The translations under genes and the position numbers were made by a program. DNA of 64,000 nt, taken from Chromobacterium phragmitis. Lineage in GTDB: Bacteria > Pseudomonadota > Gammaproteobacteria > Burkholderiales > Chromobacteriaceae. The notes beneath the pieces were generated by a model, which searched no databases, had not been told where the DNA came from, and saw only the letters and a list, made by a program, of their open reading frames with translations. Positions 42,876 to 51,878 of this stretch are shown here, piece after piece. The stretch is from the NCBI RefSeq assembly GCF_003325475.1, contig NZ_CP029495.1, positions 4,402,001 to 4,466,000 of the forward strand, written 5' to 3'. The first letter of the stretch is position 1, and each line of letters begins with the position of its first letter.

Positions 42876-43489
42876 ATTATGCCTCCCCATGCAGTCTCGA
42901 TTCCCGGCTTGCGCCAGGGAGCAAACATGTCCTTCCCTTTACAGCATAGATGCTTGCAGAAAAAATGCAGGCATCGGGGAGGCGCTGGCAGTTACGTCGA
43001 CGTGTTTATTGAAGTATCTGACGCTGCCACAAGAAGTGAGCAGCATGGCTGCGTCGTAGCTTCTCACCGAACTACGTGCCAAGACGTGCTTTTTCTTTGC
43101 CCCCTATCTACGCAAATATATGGTGGCAAATGCACGTTCCAATCTGAATCGGGTCGAATTTAGTGTCAGTCTCGAGTACAAGTGAGGGCATTCTTCTGCC
43201 GGGGACCGTGAGGATCTCCTAACCCTTCCATCGAGCGGGCGTCTTCCAGCAGGCTTTGAGCTTGAGCCATCGCAACTAGAATCCGCTGTCAAAATCCCTT
43301 GGATGTAGCGCCATGTCGGCTAACAATTCCGTCGAGAGGGACGACCACAGCCCGCCATCACCGCCCCCTCACATCCAGTCACACCGCCTTCAAAGCACAA
43401 CGCTGATAAAGGCTCATCCGCAAATGCCTGCTCAAAGCGAGTGAGCGTTCAAATGCCTTGCGAACAAGGGATATCCAGAACCCGGCCAC
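42876..43489. other. Gene-poor region with degenerate repeats
   Basis: Some 610 nt with no convincing coding sequence, lower in GC than its surroundings. Two related 22-nt segments stand out: TAACCCTTCCATCGAGCGGG (from 43220) and TAACAATTCCGTCGAGAGGG (from 43321), 101 nt apart in direct orientation and differing at about six positions. Their shape (TAAC-start, TCGAG centre) recalls the left end of integron attC sites. The region may be a decayed gene-cassette or other mobile remnant; the chemosensory operon ends at its right edge without a visible terminator. Confidence 0.5.
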
Positions 43490-44959
43490 TCAAACTGCCC
43501 GCGGATGCACCAGGCGCCTCAGGTCCATCGACAGCCCGGCCAGCTGCGAAGCGGTTTGCAGGGTCTGGGTCGAACTGGTCTCGGTTTCCTGCGTCGCCTG
43601 CGCCACTTCGGATACGGCGGAGCGCACCTGATCGGCCGCCGTGGCCTGCTGCTTGGTCGACAGCTCGATCTCGCGCACTGCTTCGGTGGTGGTGAGGACC
43701 AGGTCGGCGATCTGCTTGAACGCCATGGCCACATCGGCGAACTGGCGCGCGCCCAGATCCACGGCTTTTGCGCCGCTTTCGGTGGCCATCACCGTGGTAT
43801 TGACCGCGCCGCGCACATCGTCGATCTGAGTGCGGATGCCCTTGGTCGACGCGGCCACCCGGTCGGCCAGCTTGCGAATTTCCTCCGCCACCACGGCGAA
43901 GCGGCGGCCCGCCTCTCCGGCGCCGCTGGCCTCGATGGTAGCGTTGATGGCCAGGATATTGGTCTGTTCCGCCAACTCGGACACGATGTCGAGCACCGCG
44001 CCGATCTCCTGCGATTTGCGGCCGAGATCCAGCATGTGGCTGACCACCAGATCGGTCTGCCGGCGGATGCCGCTTATGGATTCCTGCCCTCGCGCCACCG
44101 TACCCTCCCCGTTGCGCGCGGCCGTCGCGGTTTGCTCGGCGATCTGAGCCACTCTCTGCGCGCTCTCGGCGATCTGGCGCGAGGTGACGCCCAGCTCGCT
44201 GATGGTGGTGCTGATCTCGCTCATCGCGCTGGCTTGCTCCCGGGCGCCGGACGCCTGTTGGGTGGCGGCGGCCTGCAGCTCAGCGGACGAACTCTGCACA
44301 TGCCCCACCGCCGCCCCCAGCCGCTCCGTCAGCGAACGCGTGATGGCGATGCCCGCCCCCACCACGAACAACAGGCACAAGATGGTGCCGGTTACGATGG
44401 TGATCTTGGCGTTGCCGGAAGAGGCCTCCGCCTCCGCCTCGCGCTTGCTCAGCAACGCGCGCTCGTCGCGGCGGATCTGGTCGCACACGGCGCGCAGCGC
44501 GTCCATGTACTTTTTGCCCTCTCCGCCCAGGACGATCTTCAGCGCCTCATTGCCATGGCCGGCCTTGCGCAAGTCGATGGTGCGCTTGAGCTCATTGAAC
44601 TTGGTGCCGACCAGCGCCTCGGCTTGGTTGATCCTGGCTTGCTGCCCGGCGTTGTCGGCGCTGAGGGCGCGCAGCTCGGACAGCACCACCGGCACGCCGG
44701 CCACGGCCGCCCGGAACGGCTCCAGATAGGCAGGCTCCCCGGTCAGCAGATAACCGCGCTGGCCGGTTTCCGCGTCCTTCATCAGGCTGACCAGGCTGGA
44801 AACGCGCTCCAGCACCTTTTGCGTGTGGGTGACCGAGCCGGCGGTGGCGATCAGCACGCTGATGCTCCAATACGCCGCGATGCCGATTGCGATCAGAAAG
44901 GCAGACGATACCGCGAAGCCGAACGCCAGCTTCCGGCCAAAAGTCCAGTTTTGGTTCAT
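43490..44959 (-). CDS. CHASE3-domain methyl-accepting chemotaxis protein
   Basis: A 489-aa chemoreceptor. TM1 (about 12-34) and TM2 (about 186-208) flank a periplasmic CHASE3 domain (LMKDAETGQRGYLLTGEPAY). A cytoplasmic signalling domain of about 250 residues follows, with the tip QTNILAINATIEASGAGEAG and FAVVAEEIRKLADRVA, identical in layout to CheA/CheW-binding hairpins. There is little or no HAMP sequence. It is the last gene of the chemosensory operon and probably its dedicated receptor, like WspA although at the opposite end. GGGAGCG lies before the ATG. Confidence 0.92.
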   Translation of the reverse strand: MNQNWTFGRKLAFGFAVSSAFLIAIGIAAYWSISVLIATAGSVTHTQKVLERVSSLVSLMKDAETGQRGYLLTGEPAYLEPFRAAVAGVPVVLSELRALSADNAGQQARINQAEALVGTKFNELKRTIDLRKAGHGNEALKIVLGGEGKKYMDALRAVCDQIRRDERALLSKREAEAEASSGNAKITIVTGTILCLLFVVGAGIAITRSLTERLGAAVGHVQSSSAELQAAATQQASGAREQASAMSEISTTISELGVTSRQIAESAQRVAQIAEQTATAARNGEGTVARGQESISGIRRQTDLVVSHMLDLGRKSQEIGAVLDIVSELAEQTNILAINATIEASGAGEAGRRFAVVAEEIRKLADRVAASTKGIRTQIDDVRGAVNTTVMATESGAKAVDLGARQFADVAMAFKQIADLVLTTTEAVREIELSTKQQATAADQVRSAVSEVAQATQETETSSTQTLQTASQLAGLSMDLRRLVHPRAV

Positions 44960-45016
44960 GATGACGCTCCCTTATGCAGGTGATTGGGTCGGCCTTGCCT
45001 TTTCTCTTTTCCCCAG

Positions 45017-45403
45017 CTACTTCCGTTTCGATGCCTGATCCGGCCCGACCAGACGCCGGACCTCGGCCAGGAAATTGACATAGTCGACAGGCTTTTCGAT
45101 ATAGCCGTCGAAACCGGCCGCCAGCAGCCGCTCGCGGTCGCCCTTCATCGCGCAGGCCGTCAGGGCCACCACCGGTATGGCCTGCGTTTCCGGGTCGCCC
45201 TTAAGGATGGACACCGCCTCGATGCCGTCCATTTCCGGCATCTGCACATCCATCAGCACCAGGTCCGGCAGCTCCCGCCGGGCGATGTCTATGCCCTCGC
45301 GCGCGCGGTCGGCGCAAAACATCGCGTGGCCTTCGCTTTCCAGCATCATGCTGGTCAGCACCATATTGCCCGGCGTGTCATCGACTATCAGTATGCGCGC
45401 CAT
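45017..45403 (-). CDS. Single-domain response regulator
   Basis: A 128-aa stand-alone receiver (CheY/DivK-like). The phosphoacceptor aspartate is in LVLMDVQMPEMDGIEAV; the acidic pair (ILIVDDTPGN), Thr (VVALTACAM) and Lys (YIEKPVDY) are all present, so it should be phosphorylatable. No output domain follows. Its start at 45403 overlaps the end of the hybrid kinase gene by 26 nt, implying coupled translation and a functional pairing: it is the best candidate for the output or phosphate sink of the cluster. Confidence 0.92.
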   Translation of the reverse strand: MARILIVDDTPGNMVLTSMMLESEGHAMFCADRAREGIDIARRELPDLVLMDVQMPEMDGIEAVSILKGDPETQAIPVVALTACAMKGDRERLLAAGFDGYIEKPVDYVNFLAEVRRLVGPDQASKRK

Positions 45404-48275
45404 CGCCCACCTCGCTGGTCCGGTCCGCCGAGGCCGTCCGACGCCGCGCGGCCTGCTGCAACGCGCGGCCGACCTCGAACAAAAACTGCCGCCGGTCAAA
45501 ACTGTCTTTCTCCATGATCCGCAGCGCCTGACTGCTCAGACGACGCCGCTCCTCCATGCCGACGACGCCCTCGCTCAGCACCAGGATGGGAACCGCGGCG
45601 GCGGCGTGGTTGCGCAGCGCCGCGAGCACTTCGAAGCCGCAGATGTCCGGCAGCGCCAAACCAATGATCAGCAGGTCCGGCCTGGCATCCGGCAAGGCCG
45701 CGAGGGCGCTGGCGCCGTCGGAATAGCACTGCGGCTTGCAGTTCATCGCGGCCAGGTCGGCGCTTAACTCATAGCAGCTGGCCGCATCGTCGATGATCAT
45801 CACGGAAGGCGCCCGCTCGCGCTCCTTGCCCAGACCCAACGCGTGCACCGCATCGCGCAGGCGCTGGCTGGATACTGGCTTTTGCAGCAATTGCGCCGCG
45901 CCCATCGCGCAAGCCTTCATGTCCTCCGCCACGATGGCGACGATCACAACCGGCACGTTTGCCAGCTGGGGATTGCGCATAACTTCGTCCAGCACGGCCC
46001 AGCCGCTGGACTCAGGCGCCAACAGATCTATCGTGATCAGGTCTGGCGCGCCGCCGCGCGCCAGCTCCAGCGCCATCCCGGCATCGCGCGCGGCGGCGAC
46101 CGCAAAGCCTATCCGCTCCAGATGCGCCTGCAACTGACCCGCGGCCTGGTCGTTGTCCACCACCACCAGCGCCCGGCGCGCCGAGCCGGCCGGCAATGAC
46201 GCCGGCGCTTCAGGCCGCAGAGGCAGCCAGAACGAGAACTGCGAGCCAAGGCCCGTCTCGCTGCATACGCCCACCGTGCCGCCGTGAAGTTCGGCCAGCC
46301 GGCTGACCAGGGCCAGCCCCAGTCCGCTGCCTTCATGCTGTCGGGAATTGGAGGCGTCAAGCTGGCTGAAGGTTTGGAACAGCGCGGATAAATCGGCTGC
46401 GGCTATCCCGCAGCCGCTGTCCCGCACCCTCACTTCAAAAAACTCCGGCTCAGGGCCATCCGGCAAGGGCAGCAAGCGATGAGCGCGGGCTTCGTTCTCG
46501 CCGTATCCCACCTCGCTGCGCCGCGCGCGGTGCAGCGACAAGGTCACGCCGCCGCCGTCGCGGCTGAATTTGACGGCGTTCGACAGCAGGTTGTAGACCA
46601 TCTGCTTGAATTTGCGCAGGTCCACCAGCGCCGGCTCCATCCGCGGGCAGGGCTGGAACTCAAGCGAAATGCCGCGCCGCGCCGCGCTGTCCTGCACGAT
46701 GGACAGGCAGGCCCGCAACGCGGCGTTGACGTCGACGGGCTCCAACCCCAGTTCCATCTTGCCCGCTTCTACCTTGGACAAATCCAGGATGTCGTTGATC
46801 AGGCTCAGCAGGTGGCGGCCGCTGGCCAGCACATGGCCGACGCAGGTGCTCTGCTTGGGACTGAGCGGACCGATGGCGCCGCGCGCCAGCAAATCGGAAA
46901 AGCCGATGATGGCGTTGAGCGGGGTGCGCAGTTCGTGCGACATGTTGGACAGGAACTCGGACTTGAGCCTATTAGCCTGCTCCAGGTCCCGGTTTTTCTG
47001 CTCCAGCTCGGCCAGCAGGATGGCGCGGCTTTCCGCCAGTTCGCGCGCCGCCCGCATCTCCGCCGCCTCCAGCTCCTTGCCCATCATCTCGGCGCGGATG
47101 CGGCGGTTTTCGTCCTCGAACTGCTTGCGCCGCAACTGGGCGCGCACGCGCGCCTTGAGCACGTCGAACTCGCTCGACTTCAGGACGTAGTCGTCGGCTC
47201 CGCTCGACAACCCCTCGATCATCGCGGTCCGATCCTCCATCGCCGTCAGCATGATCAGCGGAATGTCGCGCGTAGCCGGGTCGCCCTTCAGCCGGCTGCA
47301 GGTCTCGCTGCCAGACAGCCCGGGCATCTGGCGGTCCAGCAACACGCAATCTACGCTTTGCACCTTCAGCCATTCCAGCGCCTGCTCGCCCGACTCGGCC
47401 AGGATCATGTCGTAGCCTTCATCGCCAAGCACTTCGGCCAGTTGGTGCAGATAGGTCTGGCTGTCGTCCACCGCCAGGATGCGACGGCCAGCCTGCGGCG
47501 GCGCCATCCCGGCCGCGTCGTCGACGTTGCGCAACACCGCCGCCAGCCTCGCCAGCAACATGCCGGCGTCGCCGTCCTTGCGGACAAAGGCGTCGGCGCC
47601 GGCATCCAGGGCGCTCAGCTCGGCGCCGTCTTCGTCATCGCCGGTCAGCAGAATGCAGGGAACGGTGCGCAATGCCGGGTCCAGCCGCAGCTTGCGCACC
47701 ACGGCGGCGCCGTCGATGCCGGGCAGCACGCGGTCCACCACCAGCGCCGCCGGGCGGCGCGATTCCATCGCGCGCAACCCCTCCTCCCCGGTATGCGCCA
47801 GCGCCACCTGATAGCCCTGCTCGCGCAGCAGCGTCGCCAGTTGCTCCCGGTAGGTCAGGCTGTCGTCTATCACCTGCACCAGCGGCGCGGCGTCGGCCGG
47901 CTCGCCGATCTCGCCCAGCAGTTGCACCGCGCGCGCCACCAGCCGGTCCCGATCATAGGGCTTGCCGACATAGTCGTTGGACCCGGTCAGCATGCCGCGG
48001 ATGCGGTCGCGCACCTGGGCCTCGCTTGACAGCATCAACACCGGCAGGCCGGCGCCGGCTGGCGTGGCGCGGACTTCTCTCAGCAAGTCGACGCCATCGC
48101 CGTCCGGCAGCATGACGTCCAGCACCATCAGTCCGATGTCCCGCTGCGCCAGCGCGGCGCGCGCATCCGCCAGCGCGGAACAGGAGATGGTGGCGATCCC
48201 GCGTTCCGCGAACGCCTCCTCCAGGTCGGCCCGCACGGTCAGGCTGTCGTCGACGATAAGCACCGGGGCGGTCAT
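45378..48275 (-). CDS. Hybrid histidine kinase with five receiver domains
   Basis: A 965-aa soluble kinase. Three receivers come first: D53 in MVLDVMLPDGDG, D181 in LVVDRVLPGIDG and D314 in VLLDRQMPGLSG. A short coiled coil (about 390-435) leads to HisKA (FLSNMSHELRTPLNAI, H447) and HATPase_c (YNLLSNAVKF, RDSGCGI, GSGLGLALVSRLAELHGG). Two C-terminal receivers follow. The last reads LLIIGLALPDICGFEV, with glycine where the phosphoacceptor Asp belongs, so it is probably inactive. No transmembrane or sensor domain exists: input must come through the receivers, most likely from the CheA of the same operon. The ATG at 48275 overlaps the cheB stop (ATGA). It takes the place of WspR in a Wsp-like gene order. 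Confidence 0.93.
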   Translation of the reverse strand: MTAPVLIVDDSLTVRADLEEAFAERGIATISCSALADARAALAQRDIGLMVLDVMLPDGDGVDLLREVRATPAGAGLPVLMLSSEAQVRDRIRGMLTGSNDYVGKPYDRDRLVARAVQLLGEIGEPADAAPLVQVIDDSLTYREQLATLLREQGYQVALAHTGEEGLRAMESRRPAALVVDRVLPGIDGAAVVRKLRLDPALRTVPCILLTGDDEDGAELSALDAGADAFVRKDGDAGMLLARLAAVLRNVDDAAGMAPPQAGRRILAVDDSQTYLHQLAEVLGDEGYDMILAESGEQALEWLKVQSVDCVLLDRQMPGLSGSETCSRLKGDPATRDIPLIMLTAMEDRTAMIEGLSSGADDYVLKSSEFDVLKARVRAQLRRKQFEDENRRIRAEMMGKELEAAEMRAARELAESRAILLAELEQKNRDLEQANRLKSEFLSNMSHELRTPLNAIIGFSDLLARGAIGPLSPKQSTCVGHVLASGRHLLSLINDILDLSKVEAGKMELGLEPVDVNAALRACLSIVQDSAARRGISLEFQPCPRMEPALVDLRKFKQMVYNLLSNAVKFSRDGGGVTLSLHRARRSEVGYGENEARAHRLLPLPDGPEPEFFEVRVRDSGCGIAAADLSALFQTFSQLDASNSRQHEGSGLGLALVSRLAELHGGTVGVCSETGLGSQFSFWLPLRPEAPASLPAGSARRALVVVDNDQAAGQLQAHLERIGFAVAAARDAGMALELARGGAPDLITIDLLAPESSGWAVLDEVMRNPQLANVPVVIVAIVAEDMKACAMGAAQLLQKPVSSQRLRDAVHALGLGKERERAPSVMIIDDAASCYELSADLAAMNCKPQCYSDGASALAALPDARPDLLIIGLALPDICGFEVLAALRNHAAAAVPILVLSEGVVGMEERRRLSSQALRIMEKDSFDRRQFLFEVGRALQQAARRRTASADRTSEVGDGAHTDSR

Positions 48276-49315
48276 GACGCTCGCTCCACGCCCAAAGCGG
48301 CCAGGGCCGGGCCGATCTCGGCCAGCGGCAGAATGCGCTGCGCCGCGTTCAGCAACGCCGCCTCGCGCGGCATGCCGTACACCACGCAACTGGCTTCATC
48401 TTGGGCGATGGTCAATCCGCCTGCGGCACGCACGGCCAGCATGCCGCGCGCCCCATCCTGCCCCATGCCGGTCAACAGCACGGCGGCGGCTTCCGCGCCG
48501 CACTCCTGCGCCACCGATTCAAACAGCACATCCACTGACGGCCGGCACGACAAGCGCTCCGGTCCCGCTTCGCAAACCAGTCTCCCGCCTCGCAGCTGCA
48601 TGTGCAGACCGGGCGCCGCCAGCACCACCCCGCGCGCCGGAAGCGACTGGCCGTGCCGCGCCATCCGCACGTCCAGCGCGCAATGGTCGTCCAGCCAGTC
48701 GACGAAGGCGTGGCCGAAGGGCTCGGCGATATGAATGACCACCAGCAGCGGCAGCGGAAAGTCGGCGGGCAGCCCGCCCAGCACGTCCACCAAAGCGCTG
48801 GGTCCTCCGGTAGATGCGCCCAAGGCCGCCAGCCGCATGCGCCGCCGCGCGGCGGCCGGCGCCAAGGGCTCCGCAGCCGGCGCGCCCTGCGCGGCGCGGC
48901 GGCCCCGCAAATGCGTCACCACCTTGATTTTCGCCACCAGCTTGAGCATGGCCAGGTAGCTTTCTCCCCAGAGGTTCTGTCCGGGCAACGGCTTTTCGAT
49001 CACATCCAATGCCCCGGCGGCCAGCGCCTCGTAAGTGCGGAACAATTCGCCGCGATTGACCGAGGACGACACCACCAGAATCGGGGTCGGGCAATAGGCC
49101 ATGATGTACTCGGTGGCTGCCAGTCCGGTCATGACGGGCATCATCATGTCCATCGAGATGACATCCGGGCGCAGGACCTGGCACAGCTCGATCGCCTGCT
49201 TGCCGTCTTCGGCGAGTCCTGCCAGCTCGAAGGCCGGGTCGCTTTCCAGCAGCTCGCGCAGATACATGCGCACCGTAAGCGAATCCTCCACCACCAGCAC
49301 CCGCACTCTCGTCAT
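48272..49315 (-). CDS. cheB: Chemoreceptor glutamate methylesterase CheB
   Basis: CheB removes methyl groups from chemoreceptor glutamates when phosphorylated. The 347-aa protein has an N-terminal receiver (VLVVEDSLTVRMYLRELLES; Asp in PDVISMDMMMPVMTG) and a C-terminal methylesterase with the catalytic Ser in LGASTGGPSALVDVL, His in VVIHIAEPFGHAFVDWL and Asp in LLTGMGQDGARGMLAV. It corresponds to WspF in gene order and overlaps both neighbours by 4 nt. Confidence 0.95.
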   Translation of the reverse strand: MTRVRVLVVEDSLTVRMYLRELLESDPAFELAGLAEDGKQAIELCQVLRPDVISMDMMMPVMTGLAATEYIMAYCPTPILVVSSSVNRGELFRTYEALAAGALDVIEKPLPGQNLWGESYLAMLKLVAKIKVVTHLRGRRAAQGAPAAEPLAPAAARRRMRLAALGASTGGPSALVDVLGGLPADFPLPLLVVIHIAEPFGHAFVDWLDDHCALDVRMARHGQSLPARGVVLAAPGLHMQLRGGRLVCEAGPERLSCRPSVDVLFESVAQECGAEAAAVLLTGMGQDGARGMLAVRAAGGLTIAQDEASCVVYGMPREAALLNAAQRILPLAEIGPALAALGVERAS

Positions 49316-51309
49316 TGCCGCACCAGTTCCCCGATCCGCCCCAGAAAGGCGGCCTGATCGAATTCATTCTTGACGATATAGCCGTTGGCTCCGGCATCGC
49401 TGCCGCGCCGCTTGTGCTCGGCAGTGTCCAGCGAGGTCACCAGAAGCGCCGGAATGTCGCTGAGTTGCGGATCGGCACGCACCTCGGTGATGAAGCCGAA
49501 TCCATCCATGCCCGGCATCTCGACATCGACCAGAAACAACGCGTAGCGATTCTGCCGCGCCAGCTCCAGCCCCTCCTCTGCGGACGCCGCCAGCTCAACC
49601 TGATAGCCGGCGGACTCCAGAATGCTGCTTTCCAGCATCCGGGTCGTCAGGGAATCATCGACGATCAGAATCGGCGGACGCGGCGGCGCCGCTTCGCCGG
49701 CGCCGCCGCGCCGGGCCAGCGCGCGGCCCAGCTCCTCAGGATCAAGCACCATGCGCGGCTCGCCTTCCATATCCAGATATAGCCCCAACACCATCGGATC
49801 GGTCGCCGCCAGAGGGGGAAGCGCGCGCAAGACAACGCTGTCCACCCCTCCCAGCCTGGCGATCGACAAAGCCAGCAGCCGGCCTTGGCTGCGGACCACC
49901 ACGGCGGTCATCGCGCGCGGCGACAGTGGGCGGGCGGCGGCCCGCTCCGCCCCGCCGATGGCCAGCGGCAGCAAAGGCAGCATTTGCCCCTCGTACACGA
50001 TGCCGCCGCCGTCCGCCGAATGCACCACATGTTCCGGCGACACCCGCAGCGTGCCTTGCACCGCGTCCAGAGGCAGCGCCATGATCTGGTTGTCGGCCTC
50101 GACCAGCAACACGTCCAGCGCAGCCAGGGACAGCGGCACGCATAGCTCGAACGTAGCGCCGGAAGCGTCGCTGCTGACATGGGCCTTGCCACCCAGCTTG
50201 GCCATCGCCGCGCGCACCACGTCCATGCCGATGCCGCGGCCGGACAGCTCGGTCACCACGCCGCTGGTGCTGACGCCGCCTTCCAGCAACCTGGCCAGCA
50301 AGGCGGCGTCATCGGCCGGCGCCGGCTGGCCTCGCTTCGCCAGCGCCGCCCTCAGCGCGGCCAAGTCGACGCCGCGTCCATCATCCTTCAGACGGAACCA
50401 CGCCATGTAGCCGCGCCGCGAGACCTCCAGGGTGATCCGGCCTGCCGCGCTCTTGCCGGACGCGAGGCGCCGGTCCGGCGTTTCTATGCCGTGCGCCACC
50501 GCGTTGCGCACCAATTGCAGCAGCGCGCCCAGCACCACGTCCAGCACCTCGCCGTCTATCCGCAGCTGGCTGCCGCTGGCATCGAACGCCACTTGCTTGC
50601 CGCTGCTGTGGGCGGCGTCGCGCGCGCAGCGCTCCAGCGCGGTGAAAACCCCTCCCGCCGGGAGCAGACGCAACCGCTCCGCCGCGTCGCGGGTTTGGCG
50701 CAGCTCGCGGTCTATCCGCTCGGCTCCGCCAGCCATCCTGCGCTCCAGCGCGTCCAATTGCGCCGCCAGCGCCCTCCCGCCTTGCTGCGCCGAGCCCGCG
50801 GTCAGCGCCAGCTCTCGCAGAGCGTCCAGCGTGCCGATGGCGCGCCGCATGCCCGCCAGCTCAGCGCCGATCTCGCCCAAGCCTTCCAGCAAGACATCCA
50901 CTTCCAGCACATCCGCCCTGACGATGCGCTGCGGCGCGTCCTCCGCCGGCGCGGCCGGGCCGGCTGCGCCTGGGCTGCCCTCGCCGTCGGCGTCTGTCGA
51001 GGGCAACTGGTCCAGCAGCTTGCTCACTTGGTCGCAAGCTGCCAGCAACTGGTCAATGGCGCCGCGCGGCACCGCTCCGCCGGACGACCTGAACGGCGCC
51101 AGCAACTCTTCCGCGCCATGCAGCAGATCGGCTATCTGCGCCTGGCGCACCACCCGCGCCGCGCCTTTCAGCGTGTGGGCCCAGCGCAGCAGCAGGGATA
51201 TCCGCTCTTCGTCTCCTCCGCTCTGCTCAAGCGCCAGCACGCCCTTGCTCAACTGCTCGATGAGCTCGCGCGCCTCGATTCTGAAATAGCGATAGGGATC
51301 TTTAGCCAT
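49312..51309 (-). CDS. cheA: CheA-type histidine kinase with C-terminal receiver
   Basis: A 665-aa CheA-REC hybrid. The Hpt domain carries the phosphorylated His45 in LLRWAHTLKGAARVVRQA; no clear P2 is seen. The dimerisation/HATPase region has LLQLVRNAVAHGIETPDRR, KDDGRGVDLAAL and LSGRGIGMDVVRAAMAKLGG. A CheW-like regulatory domain (about 390-530) follows, then a receiver with Asp in YALFLVDVEMPGMDGFGF. This architecture matches WspE and other alternative-function systems, not the flagellar CheA. It should phosphorylate its own receiver, CheB and one or more receivers of the hybrid kinase. Confidence 0.95.
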   Translation of the reverse strand: MAKDPYRYFRIEARELIEQLSKGVLALEQSGGDEERISLLLRWAHTLKGAARVVRQAQIADLLHGAEELLAPFRSSGGAVPRGAIDQLLAACDQVSKLLDQLPSTDADGEGSPGAAGPAAPAEDAPQRIVRADVLEVDVLLEGLGEIGAELAGMRRAIGTLDALRELALTAGSAQQGGRALAAQLDALERRMAGGAERIDRELRQTRDAAERLRLLPAGGVFTALERCARDAAHSSGKQVAFDASGSQLRIDGEVLDVVLGALLQLVRNAVAHGIETPDRRLASGKSAAGRITLEVSRRGYMAWFRLKDDGRGVDLAALRAALAKRGQPAPADDAALLARLLEGGVSTSGVVTELSGRGIGMDVVRAAMAKLGGKAHVSSDASGATFELCVPLSLAALDVLLVEADNQIMALPLDAVQGTLRVSPEHVVHSADGGGIVYEGQMLPLLPLAIGGAERAAARPLSPRAMTAVVVRSQGRLLALSIARLGGVDSVVLRALPPLAATDPMVLGLYLDMEGEPRMVLDPEELGRALARRGGAGEAAPPRPPILIVDDSLTTRMLESSILESAGYQVELAASAEEGLELARQNRYALFLVDVEMPGMDGFGFITEVRADPQLSDIPALLVTSLDTAEHKRRGSDAGANGYIVKNEFDQAAFLGRIGELVRQ

Positions 51310-51351
51310 GAGGGGCTCGCAGACGGTTTCGAAGCGGACCGCCGGGCGCGC

Positions 51352-51876
51352 TCATGGCGTCAGCCCCGACAGAGAATGGGCGGCGCGTGCCTCGACCTGC
51401 GCGGCCAGCACGCCGATATCCAATAGCGGCACCACGCCGCTTGCGGTGCGCACCCCGCCCTGGCCGGCGGCGTCGGCCGGCGAGATGATCTCGTCGTCCA
51501 GGACGCAGATATGGGAATCAAAGGCTTCGAAGGCAAGCGCAAGCGGCGCACTAGCCTGCACCAGCACTATCCAGCGGGGCGCCGCGCCAGGACACTTGCC
51601 CAACAACGCGGCCAGTTGAAACACCGGCACGATCTGTCCGCGGAAATTCGTCACACCCAGCAACTCCGGCATGGGCCCCGGCAGGTCCAGGATGCGCCGG
51701 TCGGCATGCAAGCCACGGATATCGGCCAGACGAATGGCATAGGGCTCCGCGCCTATTCGTATCGTCAGCAGATTCACGCTGCCAGCGGCCGGCAGGGCCG
51801 GAGCCGATGCGAATGAGAGGTCGAACTGTTCGCGCAGGCGGTCCGCGCTGTCAATCGATGCCTGGTCGGAATCCAT
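51352..51876 (-). CDS. cheW: CheW-like coupling protein (second)
   Basis: A 174-aa CheW. After a short N-terminal extension, the two SH3-like subdomains are evident: VNLLTIRIGAEPYAIRLADI, LPGPMPELLGVTNFRGQIVP (typical of CheW 'G-x-x-N-x-R-G-x-x-x-P') and GGVRTASGVVPLLDIGVLAA. It links chemoreceptors to CheA. The ATG at 51876 lies 2 nt after the cheR stop. It matches WspD in position. Confidence 0.9.
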   Translation of the reverse strand: MDSDQASIDSADRLREQFDLSFASAPALPAAGSVNLLTIRIGAEPYAIRLADIRGLHADRRILDLPGPMPELLGVTNFRGQIVPVFQLAALLGKCPGAAPRWIVLVQASAPLALAFEAFDSHICVLDDEIISPADAAGQGGVRTASGVVPLLDIGVLAAQVEARAAHSLSGLTP

Positions 51877-51878
51877 GG

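Noticed and set aside
46479..48029. 516-codon plus-strand open frame
   Set aside because: Antisense to the hybrid kinase; rich in His, Arg and Gln, no family signature.
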